Origin: Cyathus striatus
Taxonomy: Eukaryota; Basidiomycota; Agaricomycetes; Agaricales; Nidulariaceae
Direction of reading: 5' to 3'
Assembly (NCBI GenBank): GCA_025738555.1
Contig: JAOVFP010000002.1
Span: 4,774,001 to 4,838,000, forward strand
Length of the DNA: 64,000 nucleotides
In this document: in pieces, positions 35,138 through 46,928 of the stretch
Layout of the letters: every line of letters begins with the position of its first letter
Numbering within the stretch: position 1 is the first letter of the stretch
The notes under the pieces: model-generated
Databases searched by the model: none
What the model saw: the letters and a program-made list of their open reading frames with translations, nothing else
Told to the model about the DNA's origin: nothing
Translations under genes and position numbers: made by a program

Positions 35138-35193
35138 TCGAATCCTATGGCAATACAACGGAATGGGATATCCAATAAGTAGCTAATCCGTAT

Positions 35194-36284
35194 CTATACT
35201 TTGGGCATTTGGATCTTGAGGCTAAAATCGATATGTGGAGTTGACTGATGCACAACGCTTGTGCTCAATATGTCAATTTCTGATAATATCTTAGCGTGTC
35301 ACAAGTGATAATGTAACATGCAAGCTTACCATTTATTGCTCGCTCCTGTAGGTTGTTCTCAGTGATCCCTCCGCTCGTTTCGAACAGGAACTTCCTCTTT
35401 CCGTTCCACTTCTCCTTCAATGACCGAGCAACGTCCATAAGCTCCTCACCTTCCATGTTGTCAAGCATAACAATGTCAGCCCCCGCATCAATAGCCTCGT
35501 CGGCCTCAGCTTCTGTTCGAACTTCCACGTCCAATAAAAGGCTGAAACCACCGACAGCGCGAGCCTGTTGAATAGCTGCTGTTATTGATCCGGACGACCA
35601 AATGTGGTTATCTTTCAGCATGATCATGCTGGATAGATCGTGTCGGTGAGGATCAATGCCTCCAACAATCATTCCATATTTCTCTACGAGCCTGAATCCT
35701 GAGCCAGTGTAAGCGGGAAGGTTAGTTGAGAGTACAAGGGGTGGGGCACACCAGGGGTGGTCTTTCTCGTTCCCGCAACAATCCCATTGTAGCCATATCC
35801 ACGTGCAAGGTCCTTGATCTTCTTGGACCTTAGATAGCCTAGTGAGATAAGATCAAGGCGGTAATTGTGATTGATAATCACATTGTGGCAATCCCGCTGC
35901 ATCTTGCGAGAAGATTGAGAGCAACTCGCTCTCCAAGAAGGAGATGACGGGCCTTTCCTCTTACGGTAGCGACATGTTTAATTGGTTCAAATGTTCCTCC
36001 TTCCTGTATATGCCATTCAACTCTAGCAAGTGATTGAATAGGGGTACATTGAACACCGAGAGAACAGAAACGCACTCGCAACCGAGTTGAGCAAAAATCT
36101 CAGTGACAAAGGGGGCGCCGGCAAGAACAGCAGGGGTTTTACCCTTCCCGAGTAAGAATGCTTCCCTCTGAGCGTCGCCGACAACATATCCACCATAATC
36201 AAAGGATGGTGTATCCTCAGCCAACCAAATGGCAATTTGAGATTTCCAACTCGGAGGAAGAAGATGTTCGTAAGAGTTCGGCAT
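35194..36284 (-). CDS. BNA6: Nicotinate-nucleotide pyrophosphorylase (quinolinate phosphoribosyltransferase)
   Basis: Five exons, read from the start: 36284-36076, 36022-35882, 35828-35752, 35698-35330, 35279-35194. They give 293 codons, the usual length. The enzyme makes nicotinate mononucleotide from quinolinate and PRPP in de novo NAD synthesis. Motifs in order: [90 protein letters not shown] (quinolinate and PRPP contacts), [14 protein letters not shown] and [10 protein letters not shown]. The final exon closes with [15 protein letters not shown]. The second intron ends in AAG rather than the nearby TAG, which would break the frame. The gene diverges from a chromate transporter and converges on the ACMSD-type gene. 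Confidence 0.95.
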
Positions 36285-36848
36285 GCTTATATGTCCGGTA
36301 AAAGGTAAGGTACTTTAAAGGGAACAGTAAGAGACGCACTAGCTAGTACTTTGCATAGACTGAAATCGACGAGCGGATGAAGGAGGATACATTTGTCACA
36401 TGCTAGCCTGTCGATCAAATCAACGGGTTATGGAGCCGCGCTTCCGTGGCATAATCATTGTCAACGTCTACTCAACGCTTGGTGCAGGTACTTATCGCGG
36501 CTCGGCGACTACTTAAGTACTGACTACTGGTAGTACCGTACTAAGTCCACAGTAAGTATCAGCACTTCAGCAATCCTTAAGACTTATGTATGTATTTCTT
36601 GGTTATTTGTTGGCTATTCATCATAGTTCTGCCTCCTTCTTTGCCAAACAGCAGGTTGAACACCAGGTCGATCGCGTAAAATGAACATCTTCCTATGGCC
36701 GACCCTTCAGCAACTCGGTAAACAGCTGACCATTTCCATCAAACAACGTGCAGAAGAAGGCCAACGACATATCTTTTTAAATGCTATTGCTTATCTATAA
36801 ATTATAAAGTTGAACGAAGGAACGTTACACACCTGTTACTTACTAAGT
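36285..36848. promoter_or_regulatory. Shared upstream region of QPRT and the chromate transporter
   Basis: No gene seen. At 36507-36547 it has a cluster of nested palindromes (CTTAAGTACT, GACTACTGGTAGTAC, GTACTAAGTCC), similar to two other divergent promoters in the window. Confidence 0.45.
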
Positions 36849-38415
36849 ATGGCCCCATATCAACCCAACACTGGCAGTTTTATGGCTCGCACATGGGACA
36901 TCACTCGACGCACTTACGATCTGGGGTTCACTGCATTCGGTGGTCCACCTGTCCATTTCCAAATATTCCATCGACGATTCGTTGATGGAAACAGCAATGT
37001 AACGCCATGGATCGATGAGCAAACGGTATGTTACTTCCTATGAGGAACAGAAATGGCTTGAACTTCAACACAGCTTTTTACAGTATCAGGAGCTTTTTGC
37101 TATATCCCAAGCTCTTCCCGGACCGGCATCGACCAAGATGCTATTCAGTATTGCTCAGATACATGGTGGTATCATGCCAGCTATCGTCGCTTTCCTGATA
37201 TGGTCTCTACCCGGTGCAATAGGAATGTACGGGTTATCCCTAGGTATCCAAAATGTTAGCACAACTCTCCCGGGGCCCGCATATGCCCTAGTGTCAGGGC
37301 TGAATGCTGCTACAGTTGGAATTATTGCTCTCGCTGCAGTGCAGCTAGCGCGGAAGGCAATTACAGATAAACTCACCAGGCTGCTGGTTGTTACTGGCGG
37401 CTGCGCCGGGATGTGTTATAACTCACTATGGTATATCCCCGTACTGATAACTGCGGGGGGACTCATTAGTCTCTCTTGGGATTGCTTCCTGCAGCCATCG
37501 ATTAAAAAAATTCAAGGGAGAAGTCGACGATCCCAAATTCAGTCAGAGTGGAATGACGTCGCGGCATCAGACCCTTCACCTTCAACAAGTTATAACCCCA
37601 GAGTTAACGGTCTTCAACGAAGGATTGAAAGTAATAACAATACTGCATCGAGCCCTTCTCCTACTCTTGGTGCTGAAGACGTTACGGCTGTCCTTCAACC
37701 ATCTTCACATGACATCTCTGCACACCATATCTCTGTAAAGGCGGGAATGACAATCGTGGTTGTCTTCGTTATCGTTTTCACAGTTTTCATGGTTCTCAGA
37801 GGAATTCTAAAAAATCCACATCTTCTTCTATCACTCTTCACTAACATGTTTCTTGCTGGAACGATCATTTTCGGCGGTGGTCCCGTTGTTATCCCCCTGC
37901 TACGCGATTATGTTGTCGAACCAGGGTGGGTTACGCCGCGAGACTTTTTGCTCGGTCTAGCCATCATTCAAGCCTTTCCTGGTCCCAACTTCAATTTCGC
38001 AGTTTACCTAGGTGCGCTAACTGTGGCAGGGAGACGTGCAGATATCCAAATCCATACATTCGTTGGTGCATTACTTGCATTTCTTGGCATCTTTATACCT
38101 GGACTATGGTTGTCACTTGGCTTTCAAAGTCTGTGGCGCGCACTGCGCAAGCGCAGGGCGGTCATAAGTATCTTACGAGGCGTAAACGCCGCTGCAGTCG
38201 GTTTCATATTCACTGCTGTGTACCGTCTTTGGCAAATTGGATACCTCACACCTAGAGAAATACAAGGGACGAGTCTCGGAAATAACCCATGGTGGCTGGT
38301 TGTAACTGCCATCACTTACACTGTAGTAGAGTGGTTCGCAATCCCTCCACCAGTTGCAATTGTCATGGGGGGAGTAGCTGGTTTAGGATGGTGGGGTATA
38401 CTTCGTCCTGATTAA
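36849..38415 (+). CDS. Chromate ion transporter (CHR family)
   Basis: Two exons, 36849-37025 and 37084-38415, give 502 codons. This is the long, two-domain form of the CHR family, with about a dozen hydrophobic segments. Half one has YDLGFTAFGGPPVHFQIFHR, QALPGPASTKM and a WSLPGAIGMYGLS segment. Half two repeats the pattern with GTIIFGGGPVVIPLLRDYVV, QAFPGPNFNFAVYLGAL and FIPGLWLSLGF. A soluble loop of about 75 residues, rich in Ser and Asn, joins the halves. Family members export chromate or related oxyanions across the plasma membrane; in fungi the natural substrate is often unclear. The frame upstream of 36849 has only non-ATG starts. Confidence 0.93.
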
Positions 38416-38702
38416 ATGAACTCTACCAGTATAATACGGTATACTTAAAAGCATGAAATGAATACTTAAATGCATTCGCAAGTTTAAGCTCAATTCTAGT
38501 GTTCTTCTCGACAGGATCTCCACCCTATCAACTTCATCGTTAACAATGCTATACAACTCTCTGCAGATTTACGAGATACTATAGTAATAGTCCATCACAT
38601 AACGATGTAATAATAGTAAGAGTCCAAGACGTCCGAAGTCAAATGAGAGAAAGCCTCCGTTCAAGGCACGCTACAAAACTGCAAGAAAGTGTGATCAACC
38701 AT

Positions 38703-39485
38703 TTAGGCGAGAACAGCGCCGAGGAGGGCGAGCCCTGCAAAAAGACCAGCGGATGCACGGACGGAAGCAGCGCCATTACCGGGAGGGTTGGTGTTAGAAG
38801 ATTGGGAACTGGTGGCTGCACCACTCGTCTGCGTTCCAGCACTAGCACCGCTGGCAGCGGGTGTAGTGCTAGAGCTAACGACGAGGGTTGTTCCAGACCT
38901 GGTGCTGCTACTACTAAAGCAATTACGTAAATAAAGAATGGATGAGTTCAGCGGAAAAGAATGCACATACGCGACAGAGGCGGTACCACTCGTAGCAGAG
39001 GTAGAAGAGGAGGTGGGGGCGGTAATGTTAAACTCGGAAGACTGTGCATAGATGGTGTTTGGGTTTTGCTCATCCTGAACGAAGTTGATGCGGAAACTGC
39101 TTCCAACGGGCCATCCGCCACTGGGAGGGTTGACAGTGGTTTTAGAAAGGGTTCCATCGACGAGAGCGGCAAGAACCTGGTTGTTGGTTGGGAGAACAGA
39201 GCGATCCTGTAGGGTATGAAAATGAGAAAGAGAAGACTGCCAAGCATGCGCTGTAACTGACCTCGTTGGTAAGAAGGATAGTGAAGTTGGTTGCGTCTGT
39301 GTTGACACGGCTCCAGGCGACACTGCAAGAAAGATGGTGAGTAAGGTGTATATATGCAAGGGAAAAAGACATGAGTACGATTGAGCTCCCTGGTTGTTCC
39401 ATCCTACGGTCTCGGAGGGGGTGGTGATCTGGTATGCGAAGGCGGAGGCAGCGAAGGAAAAGAGGAGGACAGCGGCGGAACGCAT
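38703..39485 (-). CDS. GPI-anchored Kre9/KNH-like surface protein
   Basis: Four exons, read from the start: 39485-39379, 39322-39262, 39206-38971, 38913-38703. They give 204 codons. Residues 1-17 (MRSAAVLLFSFAASAFA) are a signal peptide. Residues 18-110 match the Kre9/KNH1 N-terminal domain family (YQITTPSETVGWN, VAWSRVNTDATNFTILL, GWPVGSSFRINFV, YAQSSEFNITAP). A Ser/Thr-rich stalk follows, then a small-residue omega-site region and a hydrophobic tail (ASAGLFAGLALLGAVLA), as expected for GPI attachment. Such proteins sit in the wall or plasma membrane and are linked to beta-glucan assembly, but most basidiomycete copies are uncharacterised. Confidence 0.88.
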   Translation of the reverse strand: MRSAAVLLFSFAASAFAYQITTPSETVGWNNQGAQSYSCLFPLHIYTLLTIFLAVSPGAVSTQTQPTSLSFLPTRSVTAHAWQSSLSHFHTLQDRSVLPTNNQVLAALVDGTLSKTTVNPPSGGWPVGSSFRINFVQDEQNPNTIYAQSSEFNITAPTSSSTSATSGTASVAYVHSFPLNSSILYLRNCFSSSSTRSGTTLVVSSSTTPAASGASAGTQTSGAATSSQSSNTNPPGNGAASVRASAGLFAGLALLGAVLA

Positions 39486-40479
39486 GGCTGGATTAGGGGA
39501 TACGGTAGTAGTATGTAGTGGGAAGAAGGAAATGAAGGACGAGGAGTGGGCTCGAAGGGATTAAGAAGGGGAGGAAACGTGGACAAGAAATGAGAGAAAA
39601 AAAACAGGGTTAAGTTGATATTTAATAGTCTACAGAACCCGCGCCCCAAACACGGCATTCCTTCGCCTTCATCTGTCAATCCACGTGTCATAGCAACTGT
39701 CCCGCCCATCCTTCCTCCCACCCTGTCCATCCTTTAGTACACTCCTCTGCGCCTCTGCGCCTCTGTCCCCCCATGCCCTCTCTCTGCAGCACCCCACCCT
39801 TGCTCCTCCCACACTCCCATTCTATTCCCCTCCATCCTCACTTCATTCGCGTCCACCTTGGCGTCTTCGATCAATATTTTAATGACATCCCGGATCAAAC
39901 GGAAGTTCAACCTATGGAATCTTAAGTTCTAGTCCCCGCAACCTCCGAGTCAGCGCTTGCCATCCATTCCTTCTCTGCTATCTACTTTACTCAGTACTGT
40001 CAACAGTTCAAGCTTCAGCATGAACACACCTCAAGTTGGCTCATACCTGGAAGGCGCTGGATATGCTTATCAACTTGACATGAATAACATACGTTAGCGG
40101 CTCACTGGCACCTGCACATAATTTCATATTCCAGACAACGCAATTGTACCTGTAGGCTGTGGATATCTCGAGACTCGGAGGATGACCATTGTCTCGAAGG
40201 TACTGAGCTGGTCATCGAGGTCAACGTTATCTTCGGGCCGGGATTGCCGGGCTCTCTCAGCGTGGGCTATGGGCTTCCGTTGATATCAATTCAACTCACT
40301 CTATATATCCTTTTGAATGTTATATCTCTATCAAAATGCTCATTTGTACTGCGTACTGCGGCTTTCGACTGCCGCAGTCTTTCAAAATACACATAAACTG
40401 TACGAACTCTCCTCTCATCTGAGACTGTTTATTACCTGTTTCATTGCAACTTCATAACTACTGGCCATTGACTTGCGAA
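39486..40479. other. Non-coding region
   Basis: Nearly 1 kb between divergent genes. It begins with a purine-rich upstream tract of the GPI-protein gene and a C-rich run near 39700-39850. I see no gene, RNA or strong repeat. Confidence 0.4.
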
Positions 40480-41554
40480 ATGGATCTTAAACCTCAGCAT
40501 CTGGTGTCTCCGAGTCAGATGACTCTAGTCGGAGATATCCTTGTCCAGCCACTTAAAAGATGTTTGGATATATTCCTAAAACCATTCGACATTTATAATT
40601 TACTAATTCTCGTTATCCAGCGGAAATATCAAAAGCGGCTACAACATGGCATGACGCATTTGTCGAGGATCCATTATTTTCTTACATTCAGGCAGTACGC
40701 TGTTATGTTTTCTGATGTTTTCAGCGACTGACCATGAAACATCACTTACCAGGGTAAAAAGCCCAGCCATGCATCCAATTTATTGCGCAAGACAATATAT
40801 AAAAGTCTCTTGAGGACTTGGCGTCGTAATCGAGTCACTCTAACAGTAAATGCTGAGGCATCATTAGCGGTGTTGTGCGTACCGGCAAACTCATCCTGAA
40901 GTTTTTGCACTGTTTATTTATCTAGTACGTAACCTCTATAGCACTCCAGCGTTTATGAACCGTGACCATAAATCACCAATGGAACGATTGCTCTATACAT
41001 TCGTTGCGATTATAAAAAAGCTTTCGGATAATAAGGAACAACGGAAGGTTCGTTAGTATGTTTTTTTCGTGATCATGCTAAATCCAATCCCTAGCGCGAA
41101 AAAGAATATGAAATAAAAAGAGATGAAGTTTTTTCCAGAGTTATAGGTGACCGCGATAAAGAAATGGCAGTGCTTGATTTACTCTGTACGGAGCTAGCTA
41201 GTCAAGGCCATGGATACGGAGGAGCACTTGCAGATGCGATAAATCTACTCGTATGCCAATAATTTTACACAAACATTTGAAATTTATAATCAAGCAGGCT
41301 GACCTTCGGGCCAAAGATACGTGGCTGATATCTTCTAATATCCTCAACACGGCCTTTTATGAGTCACATGGATTCAAAGGGGTTGCTGATATCGTCCTTG
41401 GAGACGACAATCCTGGATGGCATGAAGCCCCAGTCATAGTGAAACTAGTAAGTAGTACATTTAATATTTCTTTCGATATAACTGACAGGTTGAAATTGGA
41501 GATGGTTCGAGAACACCACGACGTGTTAACGCCCAAGAGTATGGTTTAAAATGA
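40480..41554 (+). CDS. GNAT-family N-acetyltransferase
   Basis: Seven exons (40480-40561, 40621-40694, 40753-40874, 40942-41047, 41095-41250, 41298-41447, 41489-41554) give 251 codons. The N-terminal part has SKAATTWHDAFVEDPLFSYI, common in fungal GNATs. The acetyl-CoA loop is LASQGHGYGGALADAI (the Q-x-x-G-x-G/A site), followed by TWLISSNILNTAFYESHGF, the usual last helix-strand. The middle exon border (40874/40942) is the least certain: I used a GTGCGT donor and a TATAG acceptor, which keep the frame. The acceptor substrate cannot be inferred. The protein is similar to many uncharacterised basidiomycete GNATs. Confidence 0.78.
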
Positions 41555-41861
41555 TTTACGTCAGTGGAGTGTAGACATGTATGTATATTGAATCTTGCTG
41601 TATTTTCAGCGAAACATCGCTGTCCGTGTATTATCACTTCACAAGCGTGTCGGACCTACGAACCATGTTTGTTAACCCTGTCGTATTAAGTTCTCATCGA
41701 TAAATCCTCAAAGGTTTCCTTAGCACCTGGCCACACCTGGTAAATCCTATTGCGTAGTACTACGTATGCACACGAGCTCTGGCTATGTGGCTTTTCTGCA
41801 TGTATGAAGTTACCGAAACGTTAGATGCGCAACGTCAACAGAGCCTGTTATATTTACCCTC

Positions 41862-43159
41862 TCATGGGGTAGGCCCAACGCTTCTGAGAATCTGCTCTGC
41901 ATCCATCCACAGATCTCTTTGCTTCCATATACTTACAATGATAGAGATTATCAGCCAACATGCATGTTCGCCCATTCCCTGTTTTCTTGATAGTGTAGAG
42001 CCTAGAGGACCTCCTTGTAGAGTCATGGTGCGCTCCTGAATAGATGACTTTAGCCACGCCAGACATGCCCGGGTAAGATTTCGCAGAAGATTCATATCAT
42101 CAGCGGAGATATGGTCGTCTATTCGCGAAAGGAGCGCAAATATCCATCGAGCATGAACTTCCGTTAGCAGATAGTTAAGTGGATCAGGGTTCTGGAGGTG
42201 AAGGTTCATCCAATGCGTAAAGTACATCAGAAGATGTAATGCCATACGCTGAAAAGCTTAAGGTTGGTGACAGTACTAGCATAAGTAGAGGGAGTTTACT
42301 TACTTCGTCTATTTGTCGTAGAAGGACAGTTGAAGGTTCACGAGGTACAAGTGGCTCTGGATTTGAACAGAGTACCACGAATGACGTTGATTGCGAAGTC
42401 TCGGGACCTGGTGTGCCGGAAGGTGTCGGTAGCGATTCTCCGGGGTCAATCTTTAGCTCCTGCTCCACCTCACCTTCATCGGTGGTAGCTACCACGAATT
42501 CGCTTGCAAGTCCTTTGGATGATGTTCCACCCACATCATGATCGACCCACCCACGCATTCCTTGGTGTGAGATCTGATTCCGTGAGGCTGCTGCTTGACT
42601 TTGCTTCTTGGGTTTCGAGGGGGGATTCCAATCTGATTCTGGCTTTCCAGAAAGAAAGGCCCACCATAAATCTCGCTCTTTTTTGTCAGGCATGAGCCGC
42701 CGCTGCATGTGCACGTTTACATGGATAGTGGGTTGGTCCAAATTCTGGAAATAGAAGTAAATAAGGAAGGCTGCATTGGGCCAGAATGTAAACCCGCCTT
42801 GCGAAAATTTCTAAAGCGCCTTTCAAATATGCTCCGCCATTCATAGGAAGGTAGTTCTGGGTGAGTACCAATGGAAGCTGAAGGTATAAATGATTGCTCA
42901 GATTCTGGTGTCTCGTACGGATTAGCAACGCGAGTAATGTGAGGAAGGTATCGAGCATCCCGCCTATAAAGGTTGAGTGAATGCACATTAGGGATGCTGA
43001 ACGTTCTTACCGAACCAAAAAGAGATACTGCATACCATCTTCGGGCTCCCCACTAAAATCTTCCGGTAAATTTGCAACAGGCAATATCTGTCTTCCAAAA
43101 GCAGGCTCTTCCTCATCTGAGTCTTCAAAATCATCTCGTTTTCGTTTGAAGTAAGCCAT
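41862..43159 (-). CDS. Gemin2/SIP1-like SMN complex protein
   Basis: Four exons, read from the start: 43159-43011, 42963-42798, 42744-42304, 42248-41862. They give 380 codons. Gemin2 (BRR1 in yeast) holds Sm proteins during snRNP assembly. The C-terminal half carries the family core: HARWIFALLSRIDDHIS, ADDMNLLRNLTRACLAWL and SIWKQRDLWMDAEQIL. Upstream are YLPHITRVANPYE, EWRSIFERRFRNFRK and MPDKKERDLWWAFLSGKPES. The middle is disordered and Ser/Pro-rich. Intron 2 appears to start with GC (AAG|GCGGGT), since a GT one base later would shift the frame away from NLDQPTIHVN. The last coding part reads through a possible donor, because family members share the DLWMDAE segment. Divergent from the next gene by 141 bp. 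Confidence 0.85.
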
Positions 43160-43300
43160 AGAGCAAGTTATATTAAATAATCGGGGTGTACCAAAGGAAT
43201 GCGCATTGCGGGTAGCAAGCATTACTGTATTAGCGTGTTGTTTACATTTATTGCTTTCCGCCATTACAAACGGTCATCTCAATTGCCCTCTGCTTCCACG

Positions 43301-44285
43301 ATGAGCACGAGCAATCATGAAACAGACGACGATACAATTAATGCAGAAGAATTGCAAGCTCAGATCGATCTTTCAATGTCATATGTCCACAACCTAGCAG
43401 CTTCTTGGGTTAAACCGAAGCCACAATCGAGTACCACTCGAAAGAAAGATGTCGAGCAAGAGCTGAGGGACTACATGCGGCGGCCATCGAGGTACGGCCC
43501 ATTGTATTTATTGTATATGAAAGACATAAGGTCTTTATTAGGCTCGGTGTAGGTGCACCGGTGACTGCAACGCAAAGCACGTCTAGAGAGACAGCACGAT
43601 TAAAGGGTCAGCTTGCGGGCAAAAAACGTGCCAGAGACGACGAGACATCGAAAAAAGCAGAAGAAAGCGAAGAAGAAAGCAGAGCAGGTGCTATCAAGAA
43701 AAAGGTCAAAACTGACCCATTTGATATTGTACATGGCAAGAAAAAGAAGAAAAAGTCAGCAGTTGTCAACACCCTGAAGTTACCACCAACAGATGCGCAA
43801 CTTGCAATGAAGGATAATACATTGCCGCAAGCTAATGCTTCCACCTCAAAAGCTTATAAAAATAAGGAGTCTCAACGGGAATCACCACAACTCCTTAATG
43901 ACATTCCTATGGACGTTGAAAGCGTTGACTTGCCTTTAAGTCCTAAACCGTTGGCTAACCTTCTATCTGAATCAGGCTCCGTTCAAAAAGGTATGCTATT
44001 TTCAGTTGGCAATATCCATACACTACTGTTTATTAACCTCCGTACGTAGGTGGTAAAGAAAGCGGGAAGAAAGTCTGCTTGCTTTCAATATTGCCACCAA
44101 AATCTCAGAGATCATTGCCTGCTTCCGTTCTAAATCAGCCTTTACTCAACCTTGAAGGATCTGATGATGAGTCGGACAACAAAAAGCCAGGTAATAACAC
44201 GTCGAGTTCGCTCAAGAAAAAACGGAAGCGTCGCAAGAAGAAAAAACATATCTCAATACCTGAAGTTAACCTGAAATCTAATTGA
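43301..44285 (+). CDS. Lys-rich nucleolar-type protein (DUF3245-like)
   Basis: Three exons, 43301-43491, 43542-43990 and 44050-44285, give 291 codons. An N-terminal helix (EELQAQIDLSMSYVHNLAASW) leads to the short conserved block ELRDYMRRPSRLGVGAPV, which marks a small fungal family of unknown function. The rest is highly charged with repeated nuclear or nucleolar signals (GKKRARDDE, HGKKKKKK, KKKRKRRKKKK). A role in ribosome production would fit the composition but is only an inference. It shares a very short divergent promoter with the Gemin2-like gene, which may co-express them. Confidence 0.72.
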
Positions 44286-45302
44286 CTCAATTAGCTAATT
44301 CACATGATGAAATGACTATCTTGTCTCTCAATTTGTGACATATATGTTCGCCATATTTTTATGGATATGTTGATACGTACCGGATCCCACGCGCGCAATA
44401 CGAATGTATATCGTAAACACAGCGATCACAGCCATGCAAGCTGAGATTTGCATTGTTGCGACTACGAAGAAACATTACGTTCCATTTCACCCTAGTGCTG
44501 AATGAGAATGTTTGTCCTAATCGATTTTGGATTACCCACTTCTTCAAATGCACGTTATTTTATGTTCTTTTCATTGTTGCCGCTCTATCGTGGCCCGAAT
44601 CGCCAGATCTCACCAACTGTAAACTGTGACATGGACAGCAGAAACAGTTGTAGATGGAATCATATTGTTTGGACTTTTTGCGTCGAAGTTGACCATGCCA
44701 CATGCAGCTAGACCATCGAAAGAGACAAACTTCATTGCCAGGAATGTTGCGAGCAAAAAAATGATGCATGTCTAACTGCGGAGAAGAAAATCCGAGTCGA
44801 TGAAACGCTACATGTTACAGGTCTGAAGCACACCACTGAGCAATATTTTGTGACTTACAAGTTATAGGCTGATTATATCGAAAGCACTTCTGAGGTCCTA
44901 TCTTGCATTTCATAGACTGTGTGGTAGCATAATTAGACTGTTAGACGTGCCTGCTTGGTGCCTGCAGTGGTCTAGGTACATGATGATGAGATCGCTTGAG
45001 TCACATGAGCGCGTAAGTATAAAGTATCGGACTTTGAACTGAGCTGATTGATTATTGGATTTTGATTTTATCATTCTGAACTTGAGGATGCCATATACAA
45101 CCTGACGTCGAACTACTTGCGAATTGCACATCTAGGCGGCCACTCGTACTCTTGTTCCTGTACACGTCGTATGTTCTAATGTTCACTGTATGTATTGATA
45201 CATATTATAACTAATTATAATAAATAGCCCGGCCGTTACAATAATAAATCAGCGTCGGACAGACTGCCTCGCACACGCTGTCTAGTCTAAGCAAAACTTT
45301 TC
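44286..45302. other. Non-coding region
   Basis: AT-rich DNA with short unrelated frames and no splice-supported coding pattern. I see nothing that I can name. Confidence 0.4.
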
Positions 45303-45720
45303 TCATCGTTTCCCACTTCCCCTTCTACTGCTGTAGCGCGGACGCATGTCTGGTCTCTGGCTTCTGCTGCTATGTGTTGTTCGTCGTGAGGCGCCTCCCG
45401 ATGATTGCTTATGCTGCATAGCAGGACGACGATGTTGGTTGGAGTGATGATGTGGTCCATTCCCTTGCGTATTCCGAGACAACTTTCGCGACGAGTTCTT
45501 CGAAGAGGTAAAGAATGAGAAAATGCCACCAGTGGTTCCCTTATGCTGCTTTTTCTTAGCAGCATTGTGTCTCCGTATTACTCTGGCATCTCTCATCTCT
45601 CGCATACCCTGCAGGAGATGAAGAATTTGGGGACAAGAACTATGCTTGAAAACCCACTTTTGATCTCAATGTCTCATTCCCCAGGAGCGTTCCTCTTATT
45701 TTTGCCAACCAACCATGCAT
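45303..45720 (-). CDS. Small, very basic hypothetical protein
   Basis: Two exons, 45720-45658 and 45608-45303, give 122 codons. The start reads MHGWLAKIRGTLLGNETLR, then SKGMREMRDARVIRRHNAAK, KKQHKGTTGGIFSFFTSSK and an Arg/His/Ser-rich tail. The intron (GTGGGT...CTGCAG) keeps the frame and joins two parts that look like one small folded unit. I do not recognise the family; the first 40 residues faintly recall CsbD-like stress proteins. Low complexity in the tail lowers confidence. Confidence 0.5.
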
Positions 45721-46928
45721 TGTAGATGGAGGTGGTCTACGTCTGGACCCATCGGAACGAAACTGGTACATCAGTCAATGTACCAATTAGCAGATATTTC
45801 GCGCGGCAGATTCTAACAAATTCGGAACATACTGATGATGCCCACTCGATATCGATCTTCATGATGTCTTGAAGTTGAAGATAAGTATACTGTATTCCGG
45901 ATGTTATCTCAAAGCAAGGTTCTTTAATAGCGTTTCTGTGCTGTTGGACTTCGACAGCATGGCACCACATGTTATACGCTCGGTGTTATCATTACGTCAG
46001 CAGCCTCGTTGCTTCCACGCCAGGTTACGACGAGTACATACATGCATTCTGATTTGTAACTGATTTGGTCTTGCACCCTCGATCACCCACCCGTGAGCCT
46101 CGTTTTACATAAAAGGTGGACTGTCTGCGCATGGGATTTTTAAGTCAGGTAATTAGATGCAGCATTTGTTCTTTATGAATCATTATACTCAATACCATCA
46201 TGCATCAATAGTGATAAATGTTACTGCCGTAATTTGTGAAGCGTAACAGCGTTAATGGTCAAGAAATACTTCCTGTAAAATCATCACATGCAGACCTCCA
46301 TGGTTTTGCAAAAGTTGCATTCCATGCTTCATTAAGTATGAATCGCTGACTGCCAATCCGAAAACCTATACAGATCACGTCAACTTGGTCGATCGTCCGG
46401 TAGTGCTCCTGACCTCGGATGTACTGGACTTCTCCATTGTAACTGCTGGTCGTATTTCTATTAGACTCTTGACGTACTACACGGGGCGCACGAGAATTAT
46501 CGCGATCAGACTCAGTGGGGATATGTCGGCCGCTGGTCCAAATATATTCGATGAACAGATCTCAAGGCCCAGCGTTAATGCTTACAACCGCATCGCCATA
46601 GCGAGGAGACCGTTTCCGGCGCCTTCAATGAGAGGTACAGGCACGTGGGGTCCGGAGGGGGGTTTTATTTGGCATTGTTAGGTTTCCCTGCTTAACGTCG
46701 AATCATCGCCTTTGGTTTACCGGCTGTGAGCTCACAGACACCGCATTACTATCTCTTCCAAAATTTAGGAAATACAACGATGCTACTTACCAGCGTTGGA
46801 CGGCAGAGTAAGAGTACCGTATGCTGTCGGCGCCTCATAAAAGTACAAAACCAAGGCGCAATGTTTTCCAAAGGTCCAAAGGTCTCAACTTCAACGGTAA
46901 ATCAAGCCAGAAGACTCAAATCTCCAAA
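45721..46928. other. Non-coding region
   Basis: Over 1.2 kb without a gene that I can support. The 98-codon plus-strand frame at 46385-46681 lacks an ATG start and any motif. Confidence 0.35.

Noticed and set aside
38643..39212. Plus-strand frames opposite the GPI protein
   Set aside because: They are the complement of Ser/Thr-rich and Ala/Gly-rich coding sequence.
46385..46681. 98-codon plus-strand frame and a protein-like minus-strand reading in the same place
   Set aside because: The plus frame has no ATG start. The minus reading has an internal stop and no clear splice junctions. I could not name either.
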